From Cellulophaga baltica (lineage in GTDB: Bacteria > Bacteroidota > Bacteroidia > Flavobacteriales > Flavobacteriaceae): a DNA stretch of 64,000 bases. The DNA lies in assembly GCF_900102165.1 (NCBI RefSeq), contig NZ_FNBD01000008.1, forward strand, positions 1 through 64,000. The letters are read 5' to 3'. The notes under the pieces were generated by a model that searched no databases, was not told the DNA's origin, and saw nothing but the letters and a program-made list of their open reading frames with translations. Numbering within the stretch: position 1 is the stretch's first letter; every line of letters begins with the position of its first letter. The translations under genes and the position numbers were made by a program. Below, piece by piece: positions 27,643 to 35,649 of this stretch.

Positions 27643-28203
27643 ATGATACTTTATGGTACTTTAAAAATTTCTTCTAATTCTGCAATCAATAAGCTTTTAA
27701 CGATTGATAAGCAATCCTTGTTCCTAATTGTTTGTTCTGCTATAGGTATTTACTTGGCCATCATTCTATACACTCGTTTATTTGGAAAGAGAAGTTTTTC
27801 AAAAATGTCTAGTTTTGACTTTGCAATGACGGTATCTGTGGGTTCTATGGTGGCCACCACGGTTTTGACTAATTCTGTGAGTTTAACAGAGGGTGCCATA
27901 GGTTTAGTGATGGTGTACGGACTTCAATTAGCTGCGGCATATTTGCGTAGGTATGAGCCCTTTAGAAAATTAATAGACAACCAACCTACCTTACTGATGG
28001 ATGGCAGTACCATTCTCAAAGAAAATCTAAAGAAAGTACGAGTAACAGAGGGCGATTTAAGATCCAAATTAAGAGAAGCAAACGTGGTAAAGCTTTCAGA
28101 AGTCAAAGCAGTAATTTTTGAAACCACTGGAGATATGGTGGTCCTACATAAAAGTAATGAGGATGACATAGATCCTTGGCTTTTAGAAGATGTAGGTAGG
28201 TAA
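27643..28203 (+). CDS. DUF421 family membrane protein (YetF-like)
   Basis: A 186-residue protein of the DUF421/YetF family, with N-terminal membrane helices (about 25-45, 60-82 and 85-100) and a cytosolic C-terminal domain. The signature FGKRSFSKMSSFDFAMTVSVG and the following GSMVATTVL match the family's first block. The soluble part contains PTLLMDGSTILKENLKKV, also typical, and ends in ESNEDDIDPWLL-like text. YetF relatives in Bacillus are stress- or sporulation-linked, with unknown biochemistry. It converges on the histidine kinase across a hairpin. Confidence 0.85.
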   Translation: MILYGTLKISSNSAINKLLTIDKQSLFLIVCSAIGIYLAIILYTRLFGKRSFSKMSSFDFAMTVSVGSMVATTVLTNSVSLTEGAIGLVMVYGLQLAAAYLRRYEPFRKLIDNQPTLLMDGSTILKENLKKVRVTEGDLRSKLREANVVKLSEVKAVIFETTGDMVVLHKSNEDDIDPWLLEDVGR

Positions 28204-28240
28204 CCTATTAGAATTATTCCTGAGCAAGCCTTATTCTAAA

Positions 28241-28278
28241 GTTGACGTATAAATGATGAGCACCAACTATACGTCAAC
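28241..28278. terminator. Hairpin between DUF421 and kinase genes
   Basis: An 11-bp stem (GTTGACGTATA / TATACGTCAAC) lies between two convergent genes. There is no strong T-run after it, so it may be a weak or Rho-assisted terminator. Confidence 0.45.
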
Positions 28279-28313
28279 AAACAGTATTGTTACTGCTTTA
28301 TAGACCGTGAATT

Positions 28314-30809
28314 TTATAAAGGTAGATAAAGTTTAAACTCCGCTCCCGCTCCTTCTTTCCCCACTGCAATAATCGCCCCATGATGATTTTCTGCGATCTT
28401 TTTAACGATAGCTAAACCAATCCCGGTTCCTTTATATTCCAGCTTACCATGTAACCTTTTAAAGAGTTCAAAGATTTGTTCTGCATACGCTGGATCAAAT
28501 CCTATACCATTGTCTAAGAAAGAAATTTCTGCATAGGTCTGTTCGCTAGAGAGGTTTAAATATCCCAAATTTTCTCCTGGAACAATTAAGGTTTTAATTT
28601 TAATTTTTGGAGCTTCTTCTTCTTTTGCAAATTTTATGGAATTTTCTATCAAATTTTGAAATATCTGCCTAATTTGAAAGGGGATTACCGTAGCGATTGC
28701 CAATGAATCATGCGTTAAGGTGGTTTTTGTAGCTTTAATTTTATCCGATAGGGTATCTATCACTTCCAAAAGTACTTCTTGCAAATCTACTTTTTCAAAC
28801 TTAGCTTCTTGATTAGAGGTCCTTGAAAATGCTAATAAATCTTCAATTAATGTTCGCATTCGCTCTGCGGAACTAATAATTTTATTAAAATCGTGCAATC
28901 CTTTTTCAGATAAATTGGCTATTTCCCTACTCGCTACCCTATCTGCAAACATCTGAATTTTGCGCAGCGGTTCTTGCAAATCATGGCTAGACACGTAAGC
29001 GAAGGCTTCTAATTCTTTATTTCTATTTTCAAGACTTCTAATAGAGATTTGCAGTTTATCATTAGCCTCTTTCAATTGATTGGTTCTAAGAATAACTTGC
29101 TTCTCTAAATTTTTAGAAAAGAGTTCTGATTTTTTACGGGCTTGCACACGGTCTGTAACATCAGTACAGGTGAACATAATTCCGGTCACAACACCATCTA
29201 AATCTCTAAGAGGAATGTAATCATAATCTACGTAGAACTCCCAGTACCCATTATCATCTTCAAAAAAGACAAAAGATTCTTTTTCTGATGCCGGAAGTCC
29301 CGTCTTCATAACGCCAAGAATTATTTCAGGATATTTAGAAGTGATAAGGTTAGGGAATACCTCTAGCATGCTTATCCCTTCAACTTCATGTCGTTTTTTT
29401 CTCCAAATGACGTTTAATAAACTTTCATTCGCCATTTCAATATTCATTTCCTTGCCTCTTAAAATTCCCATGGGAATAGGAGATTGCATGACAAAGTTTT
29501 TAAATTGACGTTCAGATTCTTCTAACTCAAATCTAGCTTTAACCGTTTGGGTAACCTCAAAGGCTACCAACATTATCTCAGTGACTACCCCATTCGCTAT
29601 AATCGGTTCAAAGATAAAATTAAAATATCCGGTTTCCTTTACACCATTGCGCTCCAGTATAAAAGGATATTCATTTCCGAACTGTGCTTTTTTGGTGACA
29701 ATAAGTTCTTCAAATATGGGGAGTATTCCTGCTTTTATTTCTGTCAACACCTCAAACAAAGGCCTATTATGCGCTTCTTCTAAAGTCTTTTGCCAAATAA
29801 AAAGCGCCATATCATTAACCACATTAACCGTGTAATTATCAGCGCTAATAATACAGATGCCTACCGGTATTTCCTTGACCAATTGTCTAAAACGATTCTC
29901 ATTAAGCTTTAATTGTTCTATACTTTTCTGTTGATCGGTGATGTCTTGTAAAGTTCCATTAAAACGGTAGGCAATGTCATTATCGTTAAACCATGCTCTC
30001 CCTAGTGCTCGAACATACCGTTCTTGTCCCGTTTGTTTGTTTCTAATCGTATAGCTTATATCATACTTGCCGCCAGATTTTATCTCAAAAGCTTCTAGAA
30101 TAGCCCCATTGACCCTCTGCCGATCTTCTTCAATAATAGCATTGGTAGCTTGGTGTAGTTCTATTTTTTCCCTTGTATCTAGACCGAACCAATTCTTTAC
30201 GCGCGCGTTTGTTTTTAATTTATCATGAATAGGATCATAATCCCAAGTACCTAAATCAGTAGCGTCAATAGCAAACTTAAGTTCATCCTCACTCGCCTTT
30301 AATTTCTGTACAGCTTCTATGCTACTGGTTGTTTCCGTGCAAATAGTTAGGATCCCAGAAATTTCATTTTCTTCATTTTTTATGGCGCTATAACCAAACG
30401 TCCAATAAGCATCTTCTAGAGTACCATTTCTATTGATAGGTAAAAAGAGGTTTTCTTTCCATGTCGGTTTTCCATCTGCAAAAACTCCATCTAATAAAGG
30501 CCCCAACGTAGACCACATCTCACTCCAAGATTCTTTACCTTCTTTTCCTAAAATTCTAGGGTGTTTACCTTTACTACCTAAGCTTATTCTGAAAGCATCG
30601 TTATAAAAGCAATAATAATTTGCTCCCCAGTACAACAACATCGGGTAATGGGAATTTAAGAGCAAGGACAAGGTGCTTTTAAGGCTCTGTGGCCAAGAGT
30701 TCGGGGTACCTAATGCTGTTTCAGCCCAATTAAAGCTTCGCATTAGTTCTCCCATTTGACCTCCTCCTTCTAAAAAAGCCACGTTTTCTTGCTGTAATTT
30801 GTTACTCAT
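28314..30809 (-). CDS. Multi-PAS sensor histidine kinase
   Basis: An 831-residue minus-strand kinase without clear membrane helices, so probably cytosolic. An N-terminal PAS-like region (about 20-160) is followed by three PAS folds (about 190-315, 325-440 and 450-570; for example FAIDATDLGTWDYDP and FRQLVKEIPVGICIIS). A linker helix leads to HisKA, with phospho-acceptor H609 in SSHDLQEPLRK. The HATPase domain has N-box NLIENSIKFAK, G1 DNGIGFDPAY and G2 KGTGIGLAIVKK. There is no receiver domain, so a separate partner must exist; the REC protein at 20530 is one candidate by proximity only. Ligand unknown. Confidence 0.9.
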   Translation of the reverse strand: MSNKLQQENVAFLEGGGQMGELMRSFNWAETALGTPNSWPQSLKSTLSLLLNSHYPMLLYWGANYYCFYNDAFRISLGSKGKHPRILGKEGKESWSEMWSTLGPLLDGVFADGKPTWKENLFLPINRNGTLEDAYWTFGYSAIKNEENEISGILTICTETTSSIEAVQKLKASEDELKFAIDATDLGTWDYDPIHDKLKTNARVKNWFGLDTREKIELHQATNAIIEEDRQRVNGAILEAFEIKSGGKYDISYTIRNKQTGQERYVRALGRAWFNDNDIAYRFNGTLQDITDQQKSIEQLKLNENRFRQLVKEIPVGICIISADNYTVNVVNDMALFIWQKTLEEAHNRPLFEVLTEIKAGILPIFEELIVTKKAQFGNEYPFILERNGVKETGYFNFIFEPIIANGVVTEIMLVAFEVTQTVKARFELEESERQFKNFVMQSPIPMGILRGKEMNIEMANESLLNVIWRKKRHEVEGISMLEVFPNLITSKYPEIILGVMKTGLPASEKESFVFFEDDNGYWEFYVDYDYIPLRDLDGVVTGIMFTCTDVTDRVQARKKSELFSKNLEKQVILRTNQLKEANDKLQISIRSLENRNKELEAFAYVSSHDLQEPLRKIQMFADRVASREIANLSEKGLHDFNKIISSAERMRTLIEDLLAFSRTSNQEAKFEKVDLQEVLLEVIDTLSDKIKATKTTLTHDSLAIATVIPFQIRQIFQNLIENSIKFAKEEEAPKIKIKTLIVPGENLGYLNLSSEQTYAEISFLDNGIGFDPAYAEQIFELFKRLHGKLEYKGTGIGLAIVKKIAENHHGAIIAVGKEGAGAEFKLYLPL

Positions 30810-31329
30810 AATTAAATGATCTACAAAGTGTTAAGATATGTATTGTTTGATGTCTACAGATAAAGTTGCTACTATCTGGATGTAAATTGAAACATTTATT
30901 TTCAATTCACAATTACCACAGTACCGTCAGTATCTAACTAACAAATATAAGTATCGCCCACTTATAATTTTACTACAATTACAGCAAATTATTAACTTGA
31001 ACACATAAACTTGAAGAGATGATAATTATTAGAAAATTAAAGAGCCCCAACAAAATAAGTTAAAAGTTTAGTCAAGCTTTTCGCCATATAAGGGATAAGT
31101 CTTGGTAAGAATCCCTTGAGAACCGTCATTTTAAAAATTTTTATCCTCAGCATTATTCACTGTAAACTGGGTGGTGCTACTCCAAGAGCTTTGCTAATTT
31201 TACACTGAAAAGTCCGAAATAATATGAATTGTTACACAGGAATGTTTAGGTGCTAACATTGAGTTAATCGGAATTATATTACGGCCTTTTGCATATTTCA
31301 GGCACTAAGAATTCATCGATCCATAAAGC
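30810..31329. other. Long intergenic region with promoter-like elements
   Basis: No gene of normal length. On the minus strand TATATTTG at 30942-30949 matches the -7 consensus and lies about 130 bases upstream of the kinase start. A short minus-strand frame (31037-31153, 38 codons) opens after fragments such as ISKALGVAPPS, which may be the relic of a small helix-turn-helix gene, but this is weak. Confidence 0.4.
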
Positions 31330-31890
31330 ATGAGTACGACTTACGATAATATAAGTATTGAATTTAAAAAGAAAGAACTGCTGTTTCCAAAGGGTTATTA
31401 TTTCAAATACAGTTCAATACACAAATCAAGAAAGATTGAGGCTAAGGATATCTCTGAAATAAATTTAAACACTATTCCTCCTTCTCTGGTATATAAAGAC
31501 CAAGAAGTTATATTTCTAAAAAGTGAAAGTACTACTATTTTAGAAAAATTTGCGAAAGAAAACAACATTCCTTTACGTAATAGGTTTGATATTTGGGAGC
31601 ATATCTGTCGCCCATTTTTAGATACCGCGTTTGAAGAAACTGAAAAAATAGCGGCTATAAAAAAACTGTCTAAAAATGGCATTTCTAAAATAGAATTACA
31701 GATAATTCAGAAAAAAATTGCTAAGACCATGTTTCTTAATTGTATTGTTTGGGAATGGGTGTATCTAGGATTGTTTGATTATTTGGATTGGACCTTCCTT
31801 ACAAAAAAGAAATATTGGTGGGCTATGGAACTAGCATTACACAATTATAAAAACACCTTTACAGAAGATATAGTTCCTACAAAAGAATAA
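31330..31890 (+). CDS. Hypothetical protein
   Basis: A 186-residue protein of unknown family with no signal peptide. The N-terminal third (about 1-75) has a beta-rich look (LLFPKGYYFKYSSIHKSRKI). The middle, WEHICRPFLDTAFEETEKIAA, and the C-terminal part with YLDWTFLTKKKYWWAMELAL are helical. The aromatic-rich end suggests a soluble helical bundle or a membrane-associated surface. It has no close partner: 188 bases separate it from the next plus-strand gene. No motif that identifies a function. Confidence 0.55.
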   Translation: MSTTYDNISIEFKKKELLFPKGYYFKYSSIHKSRKIEAKDISEINLNTIPPSLVYKDQEVIFLKSESTTILEKFAKENNIPLRNRFDIWEHICRPFLDTAFEETEKIAAIKKLSKNGISKIELQIIQKKIAKTMFLNCIVWEWVYLGLFDYLDWTFLTKKKYWWAMELALHNYKNTFTEDIVPTKE

Positions 31891-32078
31891 GTCTAGATGC
31901 TAAAAAGTATCAAGATAACAATACTTATATGGGGTTGTAGTATTGGTAATATATTTAGCTATTTTCTATTGGGGTATTGTACAGCTATACTTCCTATAAT
32001 TTAATACTTTGCAGGGGATTTGAAATATCGCTATGAAGAAGAAGAAAAAATCAAATAAGAAAAAAAACGAAAAAGCTC

Positions 32079-32987
32079 ATGCTGAAAATTCTTTATCTTT
32101 TTTTGGCATTACTTTGTCTCTCTGTTGTTTTAGCTATTCTTCTAGAAGACCCTAATGTGGTCATTTTTTTTATATTCATTAGTGGTTTCTCCTTTTTCTT
32201 GTTATGTGGTGTTTACCTATTGCAAACAAGAATGAAACGTTTAAAATTGCTTACTACTTTTTCAACAGACCTACTCCAATCCAACACCAATCCCGTACAA
32301 AGTTCAATGTCCCCTTTTTATTCAAATCCAATGTACTTTCATATTTTTTTGATTGTTCTGGTTTTATTGAACATTGTGTTATCTCAATTTGAACTCGCTA
32401 CCTACAATTCTTCCTACTACTCCCGTTTTTATGATGACCTATATTTTCAGGTTGTTATTGCTGTTTTATTTTCAATACTTGGAGTTTTAAATCCCCTCTT
32501 AAAGGTGCCAGAGGTCATAAAAAACCGAATTAAAGAACGGCATTTAAAATTATATTATCTTATTTCTAATAACAGGAAGATGTTCTATTACCGACTATTG
32601 GCTTGTATTTTGGTTATCGCCTATTTTAGTTATGAACGCTGGTTAATAGTTCCAAATTTCGATGATAGCAACATTATCTTGCAAGGTGTTGATATTGCTA
32701 TACTCATTTTTGTTTTAAGCACTACCTACCGTATGGTTACATACGCAAAGATATTTCTATTGGAAAACACGTTTAGGCTTATTAAAACATTTTCAATTTT
32801 AACCTCTTCCATATTTATATTAGTGCCCTTGGTTCCCTTAACTTTTTTTATCTTGCATATTCTAAATTTAGACGAGTCATTAATCAGTTTTGACCCTGTT
32901 CTTTTTTTAGCCTTTAACCTTATTATGGTCTATGTGGAGTACAACTTAAACAATACTAAAAAAGCTACCGTAAACTCCGAAGAGTAA
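32079..32987 (+). CDS. Hypothetical polytopic membrane protein
   Basis: A 302-residue membrane protein with six or more hydrophobic helices (near residues 3-20, 25-47, 88-108, 125-145, 168-190 and 210-290). I cannot place its family. A serine/asparagine-rich stretch, LLQSNTNPVQSSMSPFYSNP, separates helices 2 and 3. The start ATG lies within an A-rich leader that encodes a lysine-rich short frame in another phase. It precedes the agmatinase-family gene by about 95 bases. Function unknown. Confidence 0.6.
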   Translation: MLKILYLFLALLCLSVVLAILLEDPNVVIFFIFISGFSFFLLCGVYLLQTRMKRLKLLTTFSTDLLQSNTNPVQSSMSPFYSNPMYFHIFLIVLVLLNIVLSQFELATYNSSYYSRFYDDLYFQVVIAVLFSILGVLNPLLKVPEVIKNRIKERHLKLYYLISNNRKMFYYRLLACILVIAYFSYERWLIVPNFDDSNIILQGVDIAILIFVLSTTYRMVTYAKIFLLENTFRLIKTFSILTSSIFILVPLVPLTFFILHILNLDESLISFDPVLFLAFNLIMVYVEYNLNNTKKATVNSEE

Positions 32988-33082
32988 AGATTCTCGGACA
33001 CTAGAGGTTCCATATACTTCAAGTATAGATCCAAAAGCAAACGGTTGCGAACAAAAATTAAGCTAACTTTTATAAGATAAGT

Positions 33083-33859
33083 ATGTATAAGATAATTATA
33101 CAAGGAATAAAATTTGATGAAAAATCTTCTTATGAAAAAGGACCTAGACTGGCACCTCCAATTATACGTGAAGTATTAAATTGTGGATCTGCAAATATGT
33201 ATACAGAGAACCTAATAACCATTGAAAACGAGGCTATTGAGGACAAAGGCGATTTTGAGATATCGGACTATTTTGATATAGAAAAAATAACAAAAAAACA
33301 CTTAAAAACAGGTGCGAAAATTCTAAGTTTAGGCGGCGATCATTCTATTACATTCCCCATAATTAAAGCGCATCACGAAAAATATCCAAAATTAGATATT
33401 CTTCATATTGACGCTCATTGCGATTTGTATAATGATTATGAAGGCGATAGTTATTCACATGCCTGCCCTTTTGCTAGAATTATGGAAAATGGTTTTGCCG
33501 TTAAACTAGTACAAGTAGGCATTAGAACTTTAAATCCACACCAAGCAGAACAGGCCGATAAATTCAAGGTAGAAATACACCAAATGAAAGATTTAGATCT
33601 TAACAAAATTCCTAAATTTAAAAACCCATTATACATTTCTTTAGATATGGATGGTTTTGATCCTGCCTATGCTCCTGGAGTTTCGCATCACGAACCTGGA
33701 GGTTTAACCTCCAGACAGGTCATCAATTTAATCCAAAGTATAGATACAAAAGTTATTGGCGCTGATATTGTTGAATACAATCCGCCTAAAGATTTTCAAA
33801 AAATGACCGCTTTTTTAGCGGCTAAAATGATGAAAGAAATTTTAGGTAAAATGTTGTAA
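33083..33859 (+). CDS. Agmatinase/arginase-family ureohydrolase
   Basis: A 258-residue manganese-dependent ureohydrolase. The metal-binding motifs are all present: GGDHS at about 85, DAHCD (HIDAHCDLYND) and the late SLDMDGFDPAYAPG. The family includes arginase, agmatinase and formiminoglutamase, which release urea or formamide from guanidino substrates. The pattern DAHCDLY and the short loop after it resemble agmatinase, but substrate choice needs a search. The length is slightly below that of E. coli SpeB (306), mainly at the N-terminus. It probably forms an operon with the small membrane gene downstream. Confidence 0.85.
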   Translation: MYKIIIQGIKFDEKSSYEKGPRLAPPIIREVLNCGSANMYTENLITIENEAIEDKGDFEISDYFDIEKITKKHLKTGAKILSLGGDHSITFPIIKAHHEKYPKLDILHIDAHCDLYNDYEGDSYSHACPFARIMENGFAVKLVQVGIRTLNPHQAEQADKFKVEIHQMKDLDLNKIPKFKNPLYISLDMDGFDPAYAPGVSHHEPGGLTSRQVINLIQSIDTKVIGADIVEYNPPKDFQKMTAFLAAKMMKEILGKML

Positions 33860-33931
33860 CCGTTTCTTTTAATCCGTAACAGCCTGTATTCAAGTAGGCA
33901 TTAGTGCAAGTATCGTATTTAAAATCAATTT

Positions 33932-34297
33932 ATGCTCAATTTTTGGAAATCATTAGCTTTTACCACAAAGTTTTCTGCCATTGCATTCTTTGTCACAGCT
34001 GCCTTAGGGCTTCTAAGTATGGGAGCTTTGGGTGCCGGACTCTATTACCCGGTATCATTCTTTTTTAAGTCCTACCCTACTCTTAGTCATTGGAGCGGAG
34101 ATTGGGTATGGCCTGCTATGATTTTTGTGGGGATGTTTTGGGCTGTTGGTTTTATTTTCGGCGGCCTCCTATGGCACTACGCTCGTAAAATAATTGCTTC
34201 AAAAATAGTTCTTAGAATCCTGTACATTTTAGTGCTTTGGCTATGGGCTGGGATACTTTGGTATAGTATGATTTCAAAAAATGTGGCCCAGCTATAA
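33932..34297 (+). CDS. Hypothetical small membrane protein
   Basis: A 121-residue protein with three hydrophobic segments (about 12-38, 58-82 and 90-112). The first carries an alanine/glycine-rich stretch (LGLLSMGALGAGLYYP). No family recognised and no catalytic motif. It lies 72 bases downstream of the ureohydrolase gene, so it may share its transcript and could be a partner transporter, but that is only positional. Confidence 0.55.
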   Translation: MLNFWKSLAFTTKFSAIAFFVTAALGLLSMGALGAGLYYPVSFFFKSYPTLSHWSGDWVWPAMIFVGMFWAVGFIFGGLLWHYARKIIASKIVLRILYILVLWLWAGILWYSMISKNVAQL

Positions 34298-34468
34298 TAT
34301 GCTATTTCTAAACCGAAATAATAAAAACTAACTCATGAGCCATCAAATTATATTATTTTGATACGCTCCTATTTTTTCTATCCACTTTTTATTTTCTTAT
34401 TTTCACCCGTAAATAGCTTCGCTTAAACAAGCCTATTTTCGGTACATTTCCTAAGCAACAAACAATTA

Positions 34469-35041
34469 ATGATTAACGATTTACTCCTTACCCATATAAA
34501 TAAGAATGTCAAATTTTCTACTAGAGCACAAGAAGAATTTTGCAGTTTCTTTCAACCAAAAACAATACCGAAAAAAGAATTTCTTTTACAACAAGGGCAA
34601 GTCTGTAAATTTGAGGGATTTGTCATAGAAGGCTGTTTTAGAATCTTCTCTATGGATACTAAAGGAAACGAAAACACCCTATATTTTGCTGCGAAAGACT
34701 GGTGGTTAATGGATATAGACAGCTTTATGAACCACAAACCATCAGATTTAAATATTCAAGCATTGGAAGATAGTAAGATTTTAATGATTAGTGAAGAAGA
34801 TAAAACTACCTTATATGATACGGTACCTATTGCTGAAAAATTCTTTAGGATTATGTTTCAAAAATCTATTGTCGCTTGGCAACGAAGATTGGTTCAAAAC
34901 CATAGCCTAACAGCAAAAGAACGCTATCATCATTTTAAAAAAAATTATCCTGAAATTGTAGCTAAACTTACAGATAGACAAACCGCTAATTATTTAGGAA
35001 TTACGCATGAATTTTTGAGCAAAATTAAAAAACAAGCCTAA
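34469..35041 (+). CDS. Crp/Fnr-family transcription regulator
   Basis: A 190-residue regulator with an N-terminal cyclic-nucleotide-binding-like beta-roll (for example LLQQGQVCKFEGFVIEGCFR) and a C-terminal winged helix. The wing-helix region includes SLTAKERYHHFKKNYPEIV followed by LTDRQTANYLGITHEFLSKI, a typical recognition helix for this flavobacterial subfamily. No FNR-type N-terminal cysteine cluster is present, so it is not an iron-sulfur FNR. It is followed by a palindrome at 35062-35079 upstream of the secreted-protein genes, which suggests local control. The ligand is unknown. Confidence 0.85.
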   Translation: MINDLLLTHINKNVKFSTRAQEEFCSFFQPKTIPKKEFLLQQGQVCKFEGFVIEGCFRIFSMDTKGNENTLYFAAKDWWLMDIDSFMNHKPSDLNIQALEDSKILMISEEDKTTLYDTVPIAEKFFRIMFQKSIVAWQRRLVQNHSLTAKERYHHFKKNYPEIVAKLTDRQTANYLGITHEFLSKIKKQA

Positions 35042-35061
35042 AAATTCATGAAAAGAGATAG

Positions 35062-35079
35062 TGTTGAACTTGTTCAACA
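35062..35079 (+). promoter_or_regulatory. Inverted repeat, likely operator of the adjacent Crp/Fnr protein
   Basis: TGTTGAAC and GTTCAACA form a perfect 8-bp inverted repeat around a two-base centre. It lies between the regulator gene and the GlcG-like gene. An AATTTTTG element (one mismatch to TAnnTTTG) ends at 35107, placing the centre of the repeat about 41 bases upstream of the inferred start site, the position of class II Crp sites. Its recognition by the neighbouring regulator is inferred from proximity. Confidence 0.5.
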
Positions 35080-35132
35080 TTTTTCTCCAATTAGTTTATA
35101 ATTTTTGTAGCCTAAAATTATAAGCACTATTT

Positions 35133-35645
35133 ATGACAGTTTACACCCCAATTAAATGTATTATTATTATCGTTCTGATGTCATTACTTTCTAGCAAAAC
35201 AAATGCACAAGCTACTAATGACATTACGCATCAAGAAGCTTTTGAAGTTCTACTTGCTGCAAAAAAACATGCAGAAGCTTCTAATACACTAGTAAACATT
35301 GCTGTGGTAGATGCTGGTGCTCATCTAAAAGCGTTCTTGAGAATGGATGATTCTTTTCTTGGAAGTATTGATGTAGCGATTAAAAAAGCTAAGACTGCAC
35401 GCTATTTCAATATGGATACAGGAGAATTAGGAGCTTTAACACAGCCTGGAGGTATCATTTATAACATTGAACATTCTAACGGAGGTTTAATAACATTTCC
35501 TGGAGGCATTCCTATTAAAAATAAAAAGGGCGTAATTATAGGAGCCGTTGGTATCAGTGGTGGTACCATAGACCAAGATAGAAGTATTGCTATCGCTGGT
35601 GCGGTAGCAATACTAGCATCAACAAATGAACGTACTAAAAATTAA
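35133..35645 (+). CDS. GlcG/HbpS-family (DUF336) secreted protein
   Basis: A 170-residue protein with a signal peptide (hydrophobic core about 8-22, cleavage near TNAQA). The mature part is the GlcG/HbpS fold, with ALAA-type helices and strands: VNIAVVDAGAHLKAFLRMD, KKAKTARYF and IGAVGISGG. Relatives bind haem or iron, or act in redox-related extracellular sensing (HbpS of Streptomyces). It is the first gene behind the palindrome at 35062 and overlaps the start region of the next ORF. Membrane or periplasmic location is inferred from the signal peptide. Confidence 0.82.
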   Translation: MTVYTPIKCIIIIVLMSLLSSKTNAQATNDITHQEAFEVLLAAKKHAEASNTLVNIAVVDAGAHLKAFLRMDDSFLGSIDVAIKKAKTARYFNMDTGELGALTQPGGIIYNIEHSNGGLITFPGGIPIKNKKGVIIGAVGISGGTIDQDRSIAIAGAVAILASTNERTKN

Positions 35646-35649
35646 AACC

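Noticed and set aside
31896-32057. Short frames before the membrane protein gene (VVVLVIYLAIFYWGIVQL and a YRYEEEEKIK end)
   Set aside because: They may be a decayed small membrane gene, but need two frame changes and cannot be assigned.
34340-34365. ATCAAA / TTTGAT inverted repeat upstream of the Crp/Fnr gene
   Set aside because: The repeat is short and AT-rich, with an unequal spacer; such repeats are frequent by chance here.
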